This document shows positions 32,367-40,967 of a DNA stretch of 64,000 nucleotides, piece by piece. The position numbers and the translations under genes were made by a program. Under the pieces are notes generated by a model. It worked only from the letters and a program-made list of their open reading frames with translations. It did no database searches and was not told the DNA's origin. How positions within the stretch are numbered: the stretch's first letter is position 1; each line of letters begins with the position of its first letter. Source of the DNA: Alphaproteobacteria bacterium (GTDB taxonomy: Bacteria > Pseudomonadota > Alphaproteobacteria > JANSWW01); the NCBI GenBank assembly GCA_024743275.1, contig JANSWW010000011.1:62001-126000 (forward strand), given 5' to 3'.

Positions 32367-34745
32367 ATGACGACCGCCCACGACAATCGATTTCGGCTCC
32401 CCGTCAAGCTTGCCTTGGTCGGGGCGGGCATTGGTCTCGTCGTCGGCATTCTGTTCGGTATCATTCAACTCGCGAGCGTCTCCAAAGACGTCGCAGACGA
32501 TATGCGTCGGTCGATCCAACGCTCTCTCGATGCGGTGGTTCCCGCGGCCCAGAACGCGCTTTGGCGCCTCAACCGCCCGGTCGCCGAGGAGATCGTCGAC
32601 GGGCTCATCAACGAGCCCAACATCGAGCAGGTCGTCCTGTCGGATGTGACCGGGGAGATCGACATCGTCGCCCGGACCCTGCCCGAGGGCGTCGGCCCTG
32701 AGAGGTCCTACCCCATTACGCGGTTTTTCCTGCCGGGCGAGATCATCAGCGAGACCCGGGAGCTGTCGGTCGAGTATCGCGATGCGCCGCAGCGGGTCGG
32801 CGCGCTCAGTGTATCGGCCTCGCAGGCACGCCTGGTCGAGGAGATCCAGGCCAATCTGACCTCGATCTCTGTCACCGTTCTCATGCTGACCGCCGCATTC
32901 GGCATCGCCACGCTGATCGGCGGCTATCTGATCGCCGCCCGCCCGCTTTCCCGTCTCGGCAAGGCGGTGCTGAGGCTTCAACGCGAGGAGCCGGACGCCG
33001 TAAGGGTCGTCGAATTCGTTGGGCGGGATCTTGCCGGCCGACGGGACGAAATCGGCGATGTGAGCCGGGCCATCGTGCGCAGTTTCTCGGCCATGCGGGA
33101 ATCCGAGGCGCGGTTCCGCGATCTCATCGAAGGGTCCGTCCAGGGCTGCGTGATCTCGCAGGACGGGGTCGTCGTGTTCGCGAACCGGGCGGCGGCGACG
33201 ATCTTTGCCTATCCGGATGCCGCAGCCATGATCGGTACCCCGCTGCGCGAGACCTTTCCGGCGGAGGACGGCATGAATGCGGTCCTCAATCCGGTAGGGG
33301 ACGAGATCGTCGAATTGGAGCAACAGAACCGTCTGTGCCGTGACGGTAAACCCCTAATCGTCTCGTTGATCGCGCGTCCGATAGACTGGGAGGGCAGGCG
33401 GGCCTGGCAGGAAACCCTGGTCGACGTCACCGAGAAGGTGCGGATCGAGGCGGAGCTCGACAGGCTTGCCACCCGCGATCCGTTGACCGGGTTGGCCAAC
33501 CGTGTGCTTCTGAACGAGCATATCGACATGCTGATCCGGACCCATCCGGGCGACCGCCATGCGGTCTTCTATGTCGACCTCGACGGGTTCAAGTTCATCA
33601 ATGACAGCCACGGCCACGACTTTGGGGACCGTGTTCTGCAGGAGATCGCGGGGCGTCTCAAGACCGTCGCCCCCAACGCGCTGTTCCTGGCCCGCCTCGG
33701 CGGCGACGACTTTGGCGCGGCGCTGCGGGAAGTCGCGGACGACGCCCAGATCGTCGACACATACTTCAAGATCATGGAGGCGATCCGCGTCCCGTTGATG
33801 ATCGGATCGGTGCGGCTCGACATGGAGGCGAAGGTCGGCGTTGCCGTCGCGAAACATGACGGGGCCGACGCGGCCACCTTGCTCCGGAACGCGGAAACCG
33901 CAATGTACGCGGCGAAGGCGGAACGGGCGCGCGAGCTGCGCTTCTTCGACAGCGATCTTTCGCACACGGTTCAAGAGCGGCTCGCCATTGAGGGGGCGAT
34001 GCGGGATTCGCTGACCCGGATCGGCGATTTTTTCCTTGTCTATCAGCCAAAGATCGATGCCCTCACCCGGAGGCCGGTGGGGGTGGAAGCGTTGGTGCGC
34101 TGGGCACGCGACGGCGAGGAACAGGTGCGTCCCAATACCTTCATTCCGATCGCCGAACAGACCGGCCTGATCATTCCGCTCGGCCGTCGGGTTCTCCATA
34201 TGGCGGCCCTGCAGGCCCGCGCGTGGACGCGTGAGCACGGGCTCGACATTCCGGTCGCGGTCAATATCTCGGCGGTACAGTTGAAATCGGGTCTGCTGCC
34301 GAACGACTTCTCGGCGGTTCTGCACGATGCCGGGATACCATCACACTATCTACAGCTTGAGGTGACGGAGACCGGGATGGTCGACGACCTCGACGGCGCC
34401 GTTCAACAATTGACCGAGATGCGCGGTCTCGGGGCCAAGATTGCGCTTGACGATTTCGGCACCGGATACTCGTCCTTAAGCTATCTCAACCGGATGCCGA
34501 TCGACTATCTCAAGCTCGATCAGTCCTTCACCCGATGTCTCGATACCGCCGACGGCCGGGCAATCGCCTCCGTGGTCTCCAGCCTCGGCCGCAATCTCGG
34601 GCTGACCTTGATCGCCGAGGGGGTGGAGACTCAGCAGGATGTCACGACCCTCAACGAATTGCGGTACAACCAGTTCCAGGGGTACTTCTTCTCGCGCCCC
34701 TTGCTTCCCGACGACATCGTGGGTTGGTGGCGCAACGCCGCCTAG
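32367..34745 (+). CDS. Membrane GGDEF-EAL protein with periplasmic sensor and PAS domain
   Basis: This 792-residue protein turns over the second messenger c-di-GMP. The order is: membrane helix 1 (about 13-33), periplasmic region (about 34-165), helix 2 (about 168-190), HAMP-like linker, PAS domain (about 250-360), GGDEF domain (about 370-535) and EAL domain (about 545-785). The cyclase signature reads GGDDF at 445-449, a conservative change that may or may not retain activity. The EAL domain looks complete: EAL at 574-576, EVTE, DDFG at 695-698 and YLKLDQSF. It follows the solute-binding protein gene closely, which suggests ligand-controlled phosphodiesterase activity. Confidence 0.93.
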   Translation: MTTAHDNRFRLPVKLALVGAGIGLVVGILFGIIQLASVSKDVADDMRRSIQRSLDAVVPAAQNALWRLNRPVAEEIVDGLINEPNIEQVVLSDVTGEIDIVARTLPEGVGPERSYPITRFFLPGEIISETRELSVEYRDAPQRVGALSVSASQARLVEEIQANLTSISVTVLMLTAAFGIATLIGGYLIAARPLSRLGKAVLRLQREEPDAVRVVEFVGRDLAGRRDEIGDVSRAIVRSFSAMRESEARFRDLIEGSVQGCVISQDGVVVFANRAAATIFAYPDAAAMIGTPLRETFPAEDGMNAVLNPVGDEIVELEQQNRLCRDGKPLIVSLIARPIDWEGRRAWQETLVDVTEKVRIEAELDRLATRDPLTGLANRVLLNEHIDMLIRTHPGDRHAVFYVDLDGFKFINDSHGHDFGDRVLQEIAGRLKTVAPNALFLARLGGDDFGAALREVADDAQIVDTYFKIMEAIRVPLMIGSVRLDMEAKVGVAVAKHDGADAATLLRNAETAMYAAKAERARELRFFDSDLSHTVQERLAIEGAMRDSLTRIGDFFLVYQPKIDALTRRPVGVEALVRWARDGEEQVRPNTFIPIAEQTGLIIPLGRRVLHMAALQARAWTREHGLDIPVAVNISAVQLKSGLLPNDFSAVLHDAGIPSHYLQLEVTETGMVDDLDGAVQQLTEMRGLGAKIALDDFGTGYSSLSYLNRMPIDYLKLDQSFTRCLDTADGRAIASVVSSLGRNLGLTLIAEGVETQQDVTTLNELRYNQFQGYFFSRPLLPDDIVGWWRNAA

Positions 34746-34921
34746 CTGTCCTCTTGTGCCCGATTGCCCGGAAGCATCCAGACGATCGCCGCGATCAGCA
34801 GGAAGACACCCGTTCCGGCGAGCCAGCGTTCACCCATGGTCATGCCGGCCCCTTCGCCAACGACGATGTAGAACGACAATAGGCCGCCGAGGCCGATAAT
34901 CACCGCATTCAAGAAAGACAT
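34742..34921 (-). CDS. Small two-helix membrane protein (59 residues)
   Basis: This short gene has a strong ribosome binding site (GGGAGG about 9 bp upstream of ATG 34921). It encodes two hydrophobic segments (NAVIIGLGGLLSFYIVVG and WLAGTGVFLLIAAIVWML) with a polar, charged tail. Its stop codon overlaps the stop of the convergent GGDEF-EAL gene. No family is recognised. Hydrophobicity, the good binding site and compact fit support a real gene. Confidence 0.65.
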   Translation of the reverse strand: MSFLNAVIIGLGGLLSFYIVVGEGAGMTMGERWLAGTGVFLLIAAIVWMLPGNRAQEDS

Positions 34922-35039
34922 GGCCGATTTCCTCCCTTATTCATGGCTCTAACGGAAAGCCAACAGACGCATTCGGAGAAGAATATTGTCCGCTGCGGCA
35001 TTATGTCCAGAGATGCCGGGGTGTCGCGTGGGACCTGCG

Positions 35040-35459
35040 TCAAATCTCCAGGTTGTCGTCGTCGATCGGCGTGGTGAAGGCGAGTTCGTATCCGTCGGGA
35101 TCCCGCAGCCGGAATTCCAGCACGCCATATTCCTGGGGCTCCAGCGCGTCGACCCGGAAGCCCCGGCTCAGCAGGTCGGTGTGAAGGGCCTGGCAATCCT
35201 CGACGTCGAAATAGAGCACCTGCCCGCTGAAGGGCGGCAGACGGCGACGGCTCTCGCTGTCGCCCGCATCGCCCTCGTTGAGCATGATCTCGACGTCCCC
35301 GGCCCGCAGCAGCGCCCATTCGGCCACGCCGTCCGCCTCGAACTCGGTCACGATCTCGAAACCGATCAGGCCCTCATAGAACAGGATCGAGCGGCTGACA
35401 TCGGCGACGTTCAACAGCGGTGTCATCTTCCGGATCTTCGGGAAGGTCTCGGTGGTCAC
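35040..35459 (-). CDS. VOC (glyoxalase/bleomycin resistance) family protein
   Basis: The protein has 139 residues and the paired beta-alpha-beta-beta-beta units of the VOC fold: MTPLLNVADVSRSILFYEGLIGFEIV, then WALLRAGDVEIMLNE, then VLYFDVEDCQALHTDLLSRGF and FRLRDPDGYELAFTTP. Members bind a metal and act as glyoxalases, dioxygenases or resistance proteins; this one is not assignable. GTG 35459 overlaps the stop of the HIT gene by 4 bp, so it is translationally coupled downstream of it. Confidence 0.87.
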   Translation of the reverse strand: MTTETFPKIRKMTPLLNVADVSRSILFYEGLIGFEIVTEFEADGVAEWALLRAGDVEIMLNEGDAGDSESRRRLPPFSGQVLYFDVEDCQALHTDLLSRGFRVDALEPQEYGVLEFRLRDPDGYELAFTTPIDDDNLEI

Positions 35460-35863
35460 GCGTCGAGCCCCCGTTTGAGATCGGCGATGATCTCCTTCGC
35501 GTCCCCATAGGGCACTGCGTCGCCGACACCCCAAACCGGGCCGGGCCAGGCGTCGTCGTCGGTCCGCCGGCCGATCACGTGAAGATGGAGTTGCGGGACC
35601 ATATTACCCAGGGCGGCGACATTGACCCGTTCGAGATCATAGAGCGACTTGAGCGTGAGCGCGGTCTTCGATGCCTCCTCCATCAGATCGGACCGCTCGG
35701 CCGCCGTCAGGTCCGTCAGTTCCCGAAGACCCGGGCGGCGGGGAATCAGGATGATCCAGGGATAGCGGCTGTCGTTCATCAGCACGGCCCGACTCAATCC
35801 GAGATCCGTGACCGGGAAGGTGTCGGCGGCGAGTTTGTCGTGCAGGGTGAAGGGGGACGTCAC
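35456..35863 (-). CDS. HIT family protein (nucleotide hydrolase/transferase)
   Basis: This 135-residue protein has the HIT fold with SRYPWIILIPRRPGLRELTDL and the active-site strand NMVPQLHLHVIGRR. The usual His-x-His-x-His triad appears here as Gln-x-His-x-His, with the second and third histidines kept; the histidine nucleophile of the family should be one of these. HIT proteins hydrolyse dinucleoside polyphosphates or AMP conjugates. The start is GTG 35863 with GAGAGG six bases upstream. It is in an operon with the VOC gene and divergent from the small membrane-protein gene. Confidence 0.88.
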   Translation of the reverse strand: MTSPFTLHDKLAADTFPVTDLGLSRAVLMNDSRYPWIILIPRRPGLRELTDLTAAERSDLMEEASKTALTLKSLYDLERVNVAALGNMVPQLHLHVIGRRTDDDAWPGPVWGVGDAVPYGDAKEIIADLKRGLDA

Positions 35864-35982
35864 GGTAACCTCTCGGAAAATCGGTCTCGGCCGGGGTGCG
35901 GGGCGCCGGGGGCATCGCAAATTCGCGCGATGCCCCTATTTTGGGGCCATTATGGAGGGACCGCGAGCGGAGGGCGATAGAT

Positions 35983-36222
35983 ATGTACCCGGAAGACCAG
36001 GATAACGGCATGGATCCCGAAACCCGGGCCAGGATGGCGCAGATGCGCAGGCTCGGCCGGGTGATCGGCATCTATATGTTGACCACGCTCTTGGGGCTCG
36101 GGGCCTATGTGACGACCCTGCAGGACCAGCATGTGATCCCCGTCTTTCTCTTCCTCTGGGGGCTCTGGGTGGTCTGGTTGGTGATCCAGGCGATGCGCCT
36201 AAAACGCCCGGAACAGGGCTGA
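35983..36222 (+). CDS. Small two-helix membrane protein (79 residues)
   Basis: The frame begins at ATG 35983 after GGAGGG. It encodes an acidic N-terminus (MYPEDQDNGMDPETRARMAQ) and two hydrophobic segments (VIGIYMLTTLLGLGAYVTTL and VIPVFLFLWGLWVVWLVI). No family is recognised. Its end lies 8 bp from the convergent enolase-superfamily gene. Confidence 0.7.
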   Translation: MYPEDQDNGMDPETRARMAQMRRLGRVIGIYMLTTLLGLGAYVTTLQDQHVIPVFLFLWGLWVVWLVIQAMRLKRPEQG

Positions 36223-36230
36223 CGGGGGGC

Positions 36231-37334
36231 TCAGGAGAAAACCGCCACCGGCGCTCCAAGGGCGGCCTCGTCCGGCGAGACGCCGAGCCCCGGGCCTTCC
36301 GGTACGCCGATCCAGGCCCCATTGCGGGTCGGCACCAAGGCGTCGATGCGCGGCGCCACATAGCCCGACAGATCGCAGACATTGAGGACCGTCTCCGGCG
36401 GGGTCGCGGCCGCCAGATGGAGGGCCGCCGCCGTGGCGATGTCGGAGCCCCAGGTGTCCTCGATCACCATCATGATCTCCAGATGAAGGCATAGATCCCG
36501 GGCCCGGCGCAGGGCCGACAGGCCGCCGAATTTGGAGAGCTTCAGGGCGGCGACGTCGACGCAGCCGGCCCGGTGTGCTTCCAAAAGGCTCGCGGTGTCA
36601 TGGGCGGATTCGTCCAGTTTCATGGGCAGGCCGGTGTTGCGTCGCACCTCGGCGCAGGCGGCGATGGTCTTGCAGGGTTGCTCCAGCATCACATCGTGGT
36701 CCCGGACCGCGTGACCGGTGCGGGTCGCCTGATAGGTCGTCGCGCCACAGTTCCAATCGCCGTAGAGCACCGGGCCTCGGCCGACCGCCTCGCGGATCTT
36801 GATCAGCCTTTCGGCATCCGTCTGCCAATCCCGGTCGGTCCCGAGCTTCGCCTGGAACTGCCGCATCCCCGCGGCCTGGGCCTCGCGGGCCATGCGGGCC
36901 ATTTCGTCCGGTGCGACGCAGGTGATCGAGTGATAGAGCGGCAACCGATCCGTCCGCCGGCCGCCGAGCAAGGCGTGGAGCGGTAGGTTCGCCGCCTTTC
37001 CGGTGAGGTCCCAAAGCGCGATGTCGAGTGCCGATTTCGCATAGCCATGGCCCATCAAATGTCCGTCGCAGCGGGCCATCAGCGCCTCCGGCCCGACCGG
37101 GTCGGCCCCGATCACGACCTCTGCCAACTCTCCGAGCGCCGGCGCGATCCCGTCGGCATAGGCGGGAAGGTAGTGGGGGATCGGGCAGGCCTCGCCCCAG
37201 CCGGTCAGGCCGGTATCGGTGGTCAGCCGGACGACGACGGAGGTGACCGTGTCGCAGGATTTCCCATCGGCCATGTAATAGACGACATGACTTGTCAGCG
37301 GCACCTGAAACACCGCGATTTCCGTCACCTTCAT
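36231..37334 (-). CDS. Mandelate racemase/muconate lactonizing enzyme family protein
   Basis: This 367-residue member of the enolase superfamily has an N-terminal capping domain (SVVVRLTTDTGLTGWGEACPIPHY) and a TIM-barrel with the expected residues: lysine in FQAKLG, metal ligands in YGDWN, MLEQP and KLDES, and a second lysine in ALKLSKFGG. GHGYAKSALDIALWDLTGK, LEQPCKT and DTWGSDIATAA resemble 4-hydroxyproline-betaine 2-epimerases and cis-3-hydroxyproline dehydratases (HpbD group), so a proline-derivative substrate is plausible but unproven. It stands alone on the minus strand. Confidence 0.88.
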   Translation of the reverse strand: MKVTEIAVFQVPLTSHVVYYMADGKSCDTVTSVVVRLTTDTGLTGWGEACPIPHYLPAYADGIAPALGELAEVVIGADPVGPEALMARCDGHLMGHGYAKSALDIALWDLTGKAANLPLHALLGGRRTDRLPLYHSITCVAPDEMARMAREAQAAGMRQFQAKLGTDRDWQTDAERLIKIREAVGRGPVLYGDWNCGATTYQATRTGHAVRDHDVMLEQPCKTIAACAEVRRNTGLPMKLDESAHDTASLLEAHRAGCVDVAALKLSKFGGLSALRRARDLCLHLEIMMVIEDTWGSDIATAAALHLAAATPPETVLNVCDLSGYVAPRIDALVPTRNGAWIGVPEGPGLGVSPDEAALGAPVAVFS

Positions 37335-37639
37335 GGTGGGCGTTCACTCCGGCACGTGACGGACGGTGCAAGGCCCCCTTCCGTCGGAATCTATTCCAAA
37401 TGACCTGTCATAGGTCGAAAGATTTCGGGGGCTTGGTCAGGGAACGCCGCGATCTGTTCCGCCATGGACGAGCGCGGTTCGCAAGAGGGCGTAACCCGCG
37501 CTCCGGCGGCGTTTCCGGACGGAATATTAGAAAACAACGACGTCTCCGTCTTGCTTAATGCCCGATTGCATTGTAGGCCGTCTTGCCGACGCGGTTGCAG
37601 CATCGCGAACAGAACATAAACATCCGGCGGAATCAGTGC

Positions 37640-39637
37640 ATGGCCAAGAAGCAAATTGAAAAAATCCTGATAGCCAACCGGGGAGAGATCGCTTGCCGGG
37701 TCATCAAGACGGCGCGCCGCCTGGGGATCAAAACGGTGGCGGTCTATTCCGAAGCCGATGCGACGGCGCTGCATGTGGACATGGCGGACGAGGGCTATCC
37801 GATCGGCCCGGCACCGACCGCCGAGAGCTATCTGGTCGCGGATAAGATCGTTGAAGTCGCCAAGGCGACGGGTGCCGACGCGATCCATCCGGGCTATGGC
37901 TTCCTTTCGGAAAATGCGGGTTTTTCCGAAAGGCTCGAAAAAGAGGGCATCACCTTCATCGGCCCGCGTCCGCACGCGATCAACGCGATGGGCGACAAGA
38001 TCGAATCCAAACGGCTCGCCAAGAAGGCCGGGGTCAACACGATCCCCGGGACAGAGGACGCCATCCACGATGTCGACGAGGCCGTGCGGATCGCGGCTGA
38101 AATCGGTTATCCGGTGATGATCAAGGCGTCGGCCGGCGGCGGCGGCAAGGGGATGCGGGTCGCCTACTCCGACGACGAGGCCCGGACCGGCTTCCGGTCC
38201 GCCGTCAACGAGGCGAAATCCAGCTTCGGCGACGACCGGGTGTTCATCGAGAAATTCGTCGAGCAGCCGCGCCATATCGAGATCCAGGTGCTCGCCGACG
38301 AGCATGGGAACTGCGTCTATCTCGGCGAGCGGGAATGCTCGATCCAGCGCCGTCACCAGAAAGTCATCGAGGAGGCGCCGTCTCCCTTCCTCGACGCCGA
38401 AACGCGCAAAGCCATGGGCGAACAGGCGGTGGCCCTGTCCCAGGCCGTGCAATATCGGAGCGCGGGGACCGTCGAGTTCATCGTCGACAAGAACAAGAAC
38501 TTCTACTTTCTCGAGATGAACACCCGTCTGCAGGTCGAGCATCCGGTGACCGAATACATCACCGGTCTGGATCTCGTGGAGCAGATGATCAAGGTCGCCA
38601 ATGGCGAGGCGCTCTCCTTCACCCAGGACGATATCAAACTGACCGGCTGGGCCATGGAGTCCCGGGTCTATGCCGAGGATCCGGAACGCGGCTTCCTGCC
38701 GTCCATCGGTCGCATGACCCGCTACAGGCCGCCCCGGGAAAGCGAGACGGTCCGGGTCGACACCGGCGTCGAGGAAGGCTCGGAGATCTCCGTCTTCTAT
38801 GATCCGATGATCGCCAAACTGATCACCTACGGTCCGGACCGGGAGGCCTCGATCGACGCCATGATCACCGCCCTGGACGGGTTCGAGATCGAAGGCGTCG
38901 GCAATAACCTCGCGTTCCTGACCACGCTCTACGGCATGGACCGGTTCCGCTGCGGCGACATGTCGACCAATTACATCGCCGAGGAGTTTCCGGACGGCTT
39001 TAGCGGGGCGACCCTGGAGACCACGGACCAGCACGCCCTGTTCGCCCTCGCGGCGGCGCTCCATCACCGGATGGAGCAGCGGGCGGTACAGATTTCCGGA
39101 CAGCGTACGGCCAAGGAGAAGACGGCCGGCGAGGACCGGGTGGTGTGGGTCGACCGGACCGCCCATCCGGCCCATGTGGAGGCAATAGAGGGCGGTGTCC
39201 GGGTGACGCTGGACGGCGTCGATTACGACGTGATCGGGGACCTGGACCCGGCGGCCCGGCTGTTCTCCGGCACCATCGGCGGCCGCGACATGGTCGTCCA
39301 GATCGCGCGGCCCGATACCCGTATCCGGCTGAAATACCGCGGCGCTCTGGTGGTCGCCCGGGTGCTGGCGCCGCAGGTCGCCGAACTCGCGGCCCTGATG
39401 CCGGAAAAGCTGCCGCCGGACATGTCGAAATACCTGCTGTCGCCGATGCCGGGGCTCCTGGTCTCCGTCGCGGTCAAGGAAGGCGATCCGGTCAAGGCCG
39501 GGCAGGAACTCTGCGTTGTCGAGGCGATGAAGATGGAAAACGTCCTCCGCGCGGAAAAGGACGGGGGGGTCAAGCAGTTGCATGCGGCACCGGGCGACAG
39601 TCTCTCGGTCGACCAGATCATCATGGAGTTCGAATAG
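37640..39637 (+). CDS. pccA: Acyl-CoA carboxylase biotin-containing alpha subunit (propionyl-CoA type)
   Basis: The 665-residue protein has a biotin carboxylase domain (about 5-450; ILIANRGEIACRVIKTARRLG, ATP-grasp KASAGGGGKGMRV, MNTRLQVEHPVTE), a linker/BT domain (about 470-590) and a C-terminal biotinyl domain with the biotin lysine K631 in EAMKMEN. The length and BT region match PccA, which with PccB carboxylates propionyl-CoA to methylmalonyl-CoA. PccB is not in the window. ATG 37640 is the family start; the frame is open from 37583. Confidence 0.93.
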   Translation: MAKKQIEKILIANRGEIACRVIKTARRLGIKTVAVYSEADATALHVDMADEGYPIGPAPTAESYLVADKIVEVAKATGADAIHPGYGFLSENAGFSERLEKEGITFIGPRPHAINAMGDKIESKRLAKKAGVNTIPGTEDAIHDVDEAVRIAAEIGYPVMIKASAGGGGKGMRVAYSDDEARTGFRSAVNEAKSSFGDDRVFIEKFVEQPRHIEIQVLADEHGNCVYLGERECSIQRRHQKVIEEAPSPFLDAETRKAMGEQAVALSQAVQYRSAGTVEFIVDKNKNFYFLEMNTRLQVEHPVTEYITGLDLVEQMIKVANGEALSFTQDDIKLTGWAMESRVYAEDPERGFLPSIGRMTRYRPPRESETVRVDTGVEEGSEISVFYDPMIAKLITYGPDREASIDAMITALDGFEIEGVGNNLAFLTTLYGMDRFRCGDMSTNYIAEEFPDGFSGATLETTDQHALFALAAALHHRMEQRAVQISGQRTAKEKTAGEDRVVWVDRTAHPAHVEAIEGGVRVTLDGVDYDVIGDLDPAARLFSGTIGGRDMVVQIARPDTRIRLKYRGALVVARVLAPQVAELAALMPEKLPPDMSKYLLSPMPGLLVSVAVKEGDPVKAGQELCVVEAMKMENVLRAEKDGGVKQLHAAPGDSLSVDQIIMEFE

Positions 39638-39678
39638 GCCGGAGAGCGGCCAACGACGTGATGCCATAGGGGGCGGAC

Positions 39679-39969
39679 ATGGCGGGGGGACTGCACATCG
39701 TCGTCAAGGGCAGGGTCCAGGGGGTTGGATTCCGGGCCTGGACGGTGGAGCAGGCACGTACGCTCAACCTCGCGGGATTTGTCCGCAATCGGATCGACGG
39801 CACCGTCGAGATCCAGGTGGTGGGGCCACCGGAGCGCTTGTCCCAATTCCTGAGACTGGTAGAACAGGGACCGCCGCTGGCTTGGGTGTCCGACCTCGCG
39901 CAACGGGAACTGACGCCCGAGGAGCAAGGCGCGTTGCCACAGGTCTTCCAGCAAACCGCCACGGCATAG
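39679..39969 (+). CDS. acyP: Acylphosphatase
   Basis: The protein is 96 residues long with the compact ferredoxin-like acylphosphatase fold. The phosphate-binding loop with catalytic arginine is in VKGRVQGVGFRAWT, and the catalytic asparagine is in GFVRNRIDGTVEI. It hydrolyses acyl phosphates such as carbamoyl or acetyl phosphate. It lies 41 bp after pccA on the same strand, possibly in one transcript. Confidence 0.93.
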   Translation: MAGGLHIVVKGRVQGVGFRAWTVEQARTLNLAGFVRNRIDGTVEIQVVGPPERLSQFLRLVEQGPPLAWVSDLAQRELTPEEQGALPQVFQQTATA

Positions 39970-40006
39970 CCCCTAAAGCCCGGCTTAGGGCATCAAGGTC
40001 ACCGAC

Positions 40007-40429
40007 TTGTCCCAATCGGCACTACTTGTAGATGATCACCAGCTCGCCCGGCGTTATGGCAAGTCCTGCCTCGAGGCGATGGGCTATGTCGTCTTCACCG
40101 CCGTCGGCCCGGCGGAGGCGCTGGACCTTCTGAGCCGGATCGAACCTTCCCTGTTGGTCCTGGATGTCTCGATGCCCGGCGGCAACGGCTTCGATCTCTG
40201 CCGCGAGATCGTGAGGCGGGGGCTGGCCAAGGAGGCCACCATCCTGTTCGTCACCGCCAGTCACAGCCAGGGCGACGTGCTGGAGGCCCGGCGGGCCGGC
40301 GGAAACTACCTTATGGTCAAGCCCTATGAGCCGGCGGACCTGGACGCGGCTGTCAAGAAAGCCATTCGGATGAAGCGGGTCGCCACCCGAACAGGGGCCT
40401 CAAAGCCACAGAATCCCTATCGATTCTAG
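40007..40429 (+). CDS. Single-domain response regulator
   Basis: This 140-residue protein is a receiver domain with no output domain: acidic pair in LLVDDHQLARR, phospho-acceptor D53 in LVLDVSMPGGNG, TAS switch residue and lysine in MVKPYEP. A basic tail of about 20 residues follows. No histidine kinase is adjacent. The start is TTG 40007 with AAGG about eight bases upstream; there is no ATG before the receiver core. Confidence 0.87.
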   Translation: MSQSALLVDDHQLARRYGKSCLEAMGYVVFTAVGPAEALDLLSRIEPSLLVLDVSMPGGNGFDLCREIVRRGLAKEATILFVTASHSQGDVLEARRAGGNYLMVKPYEPADLDAAVKKAIRMKRVATRTGASKPQNPYRF

Positions 40430-40491
40430 CTGTCTTCAATATTAGACGTATAAAATTTAGGGTTACTATTTCCATAATCCTAGAATAACGG

Positions 40492-40497
40492 TTGACA
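40492..40497 (+). promoter_or_regulatory. Possible -35 box upstream of the ArsR-permease operon
   Basis: A consensus TTGACA lies at the end of an AT-rich 70-bp stretch between the response regulator and the ArsR gene. The -10 region is weak (CATGTT at a 17-bp spacing), so the promoter is tentative. Confidence 0.3.
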
Positions 40498-40586
40498 GTG
40501 AAATGACAACGCTCCATGTTCCCTTCACGGGTCGCCTCGGGCGCTCGCCGAGGACCTCGACGAGGACCTTGCTTTTGGAGACGAAC

Positions 40587-40922
40587 ATGACCGTCAATAT
40601 CGAAACCGCGGCCCATCGCCTTTCCGAACTGGGGCACCCGACCCGGCTGAAAATCATCCGCGAGCTGGTCCGCCACGGCACCGAAGGGGTGCCGGTCAAA
40701 TACCTTCAGGATTGCCTGGAGATCCCGGCGTCGACCCTGTCCCATCATCTGCGGCAATTGAAGGCGGCCGATCTCGTGGCCCAGAACCGGGCCGGGACCA
40801 GCCTCTATTGCTGCGCCGAGTTTCAGAATATTCGCGATCTCGCCGATTTTCTGACGGAAGAATGCTGTGCCGAGGTCGAGCCCGTGCGGCAACGGGCATC
40901 CCGTCCAGCCAACGACGCCTAA
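40587..40922 (+). CDS. ArsR-family winged-helix regulator
   Basis: This 111-residue ArsR/SmtB-type repressor has HRLSELGHPTRLKIIRELVRHG at the N-terminus and the recognition region YLQDCLEIPASTLSHHLRQLKAADLV. A cysteine pair in TEECCAEVE near the C-terminus and another CC at LYCCAE could bind a metal or metalloid, though the classic alpha-3 CxC box of ArsR is absent. The start is ATG 40587 after GGAG. The permease gene begins 45 bp downstream and is probably the regulated partner. Confidence 0.9.
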   Translation: MTVNIETAAHRLSELGHPTRLKIIRELVRHGTEGVPVKYLQDCLEIPASTLSHHLRQLKAADLVAQNRAGTSLYCCAEFQNIRDLADFLTEECCAEVEPVRQRASRPANDA

Positions 40923-40967
40923 CCCCGACTCCCCGTGCGGTAAGACGGGGGTGAAGAAGAGGAAGAC

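Noticed and set aside
37391..39667. Minus-strand open frame of 758 codons
   Set aside because: It is the antisense shadow of pccA, which has full family motifs on the plus strand.
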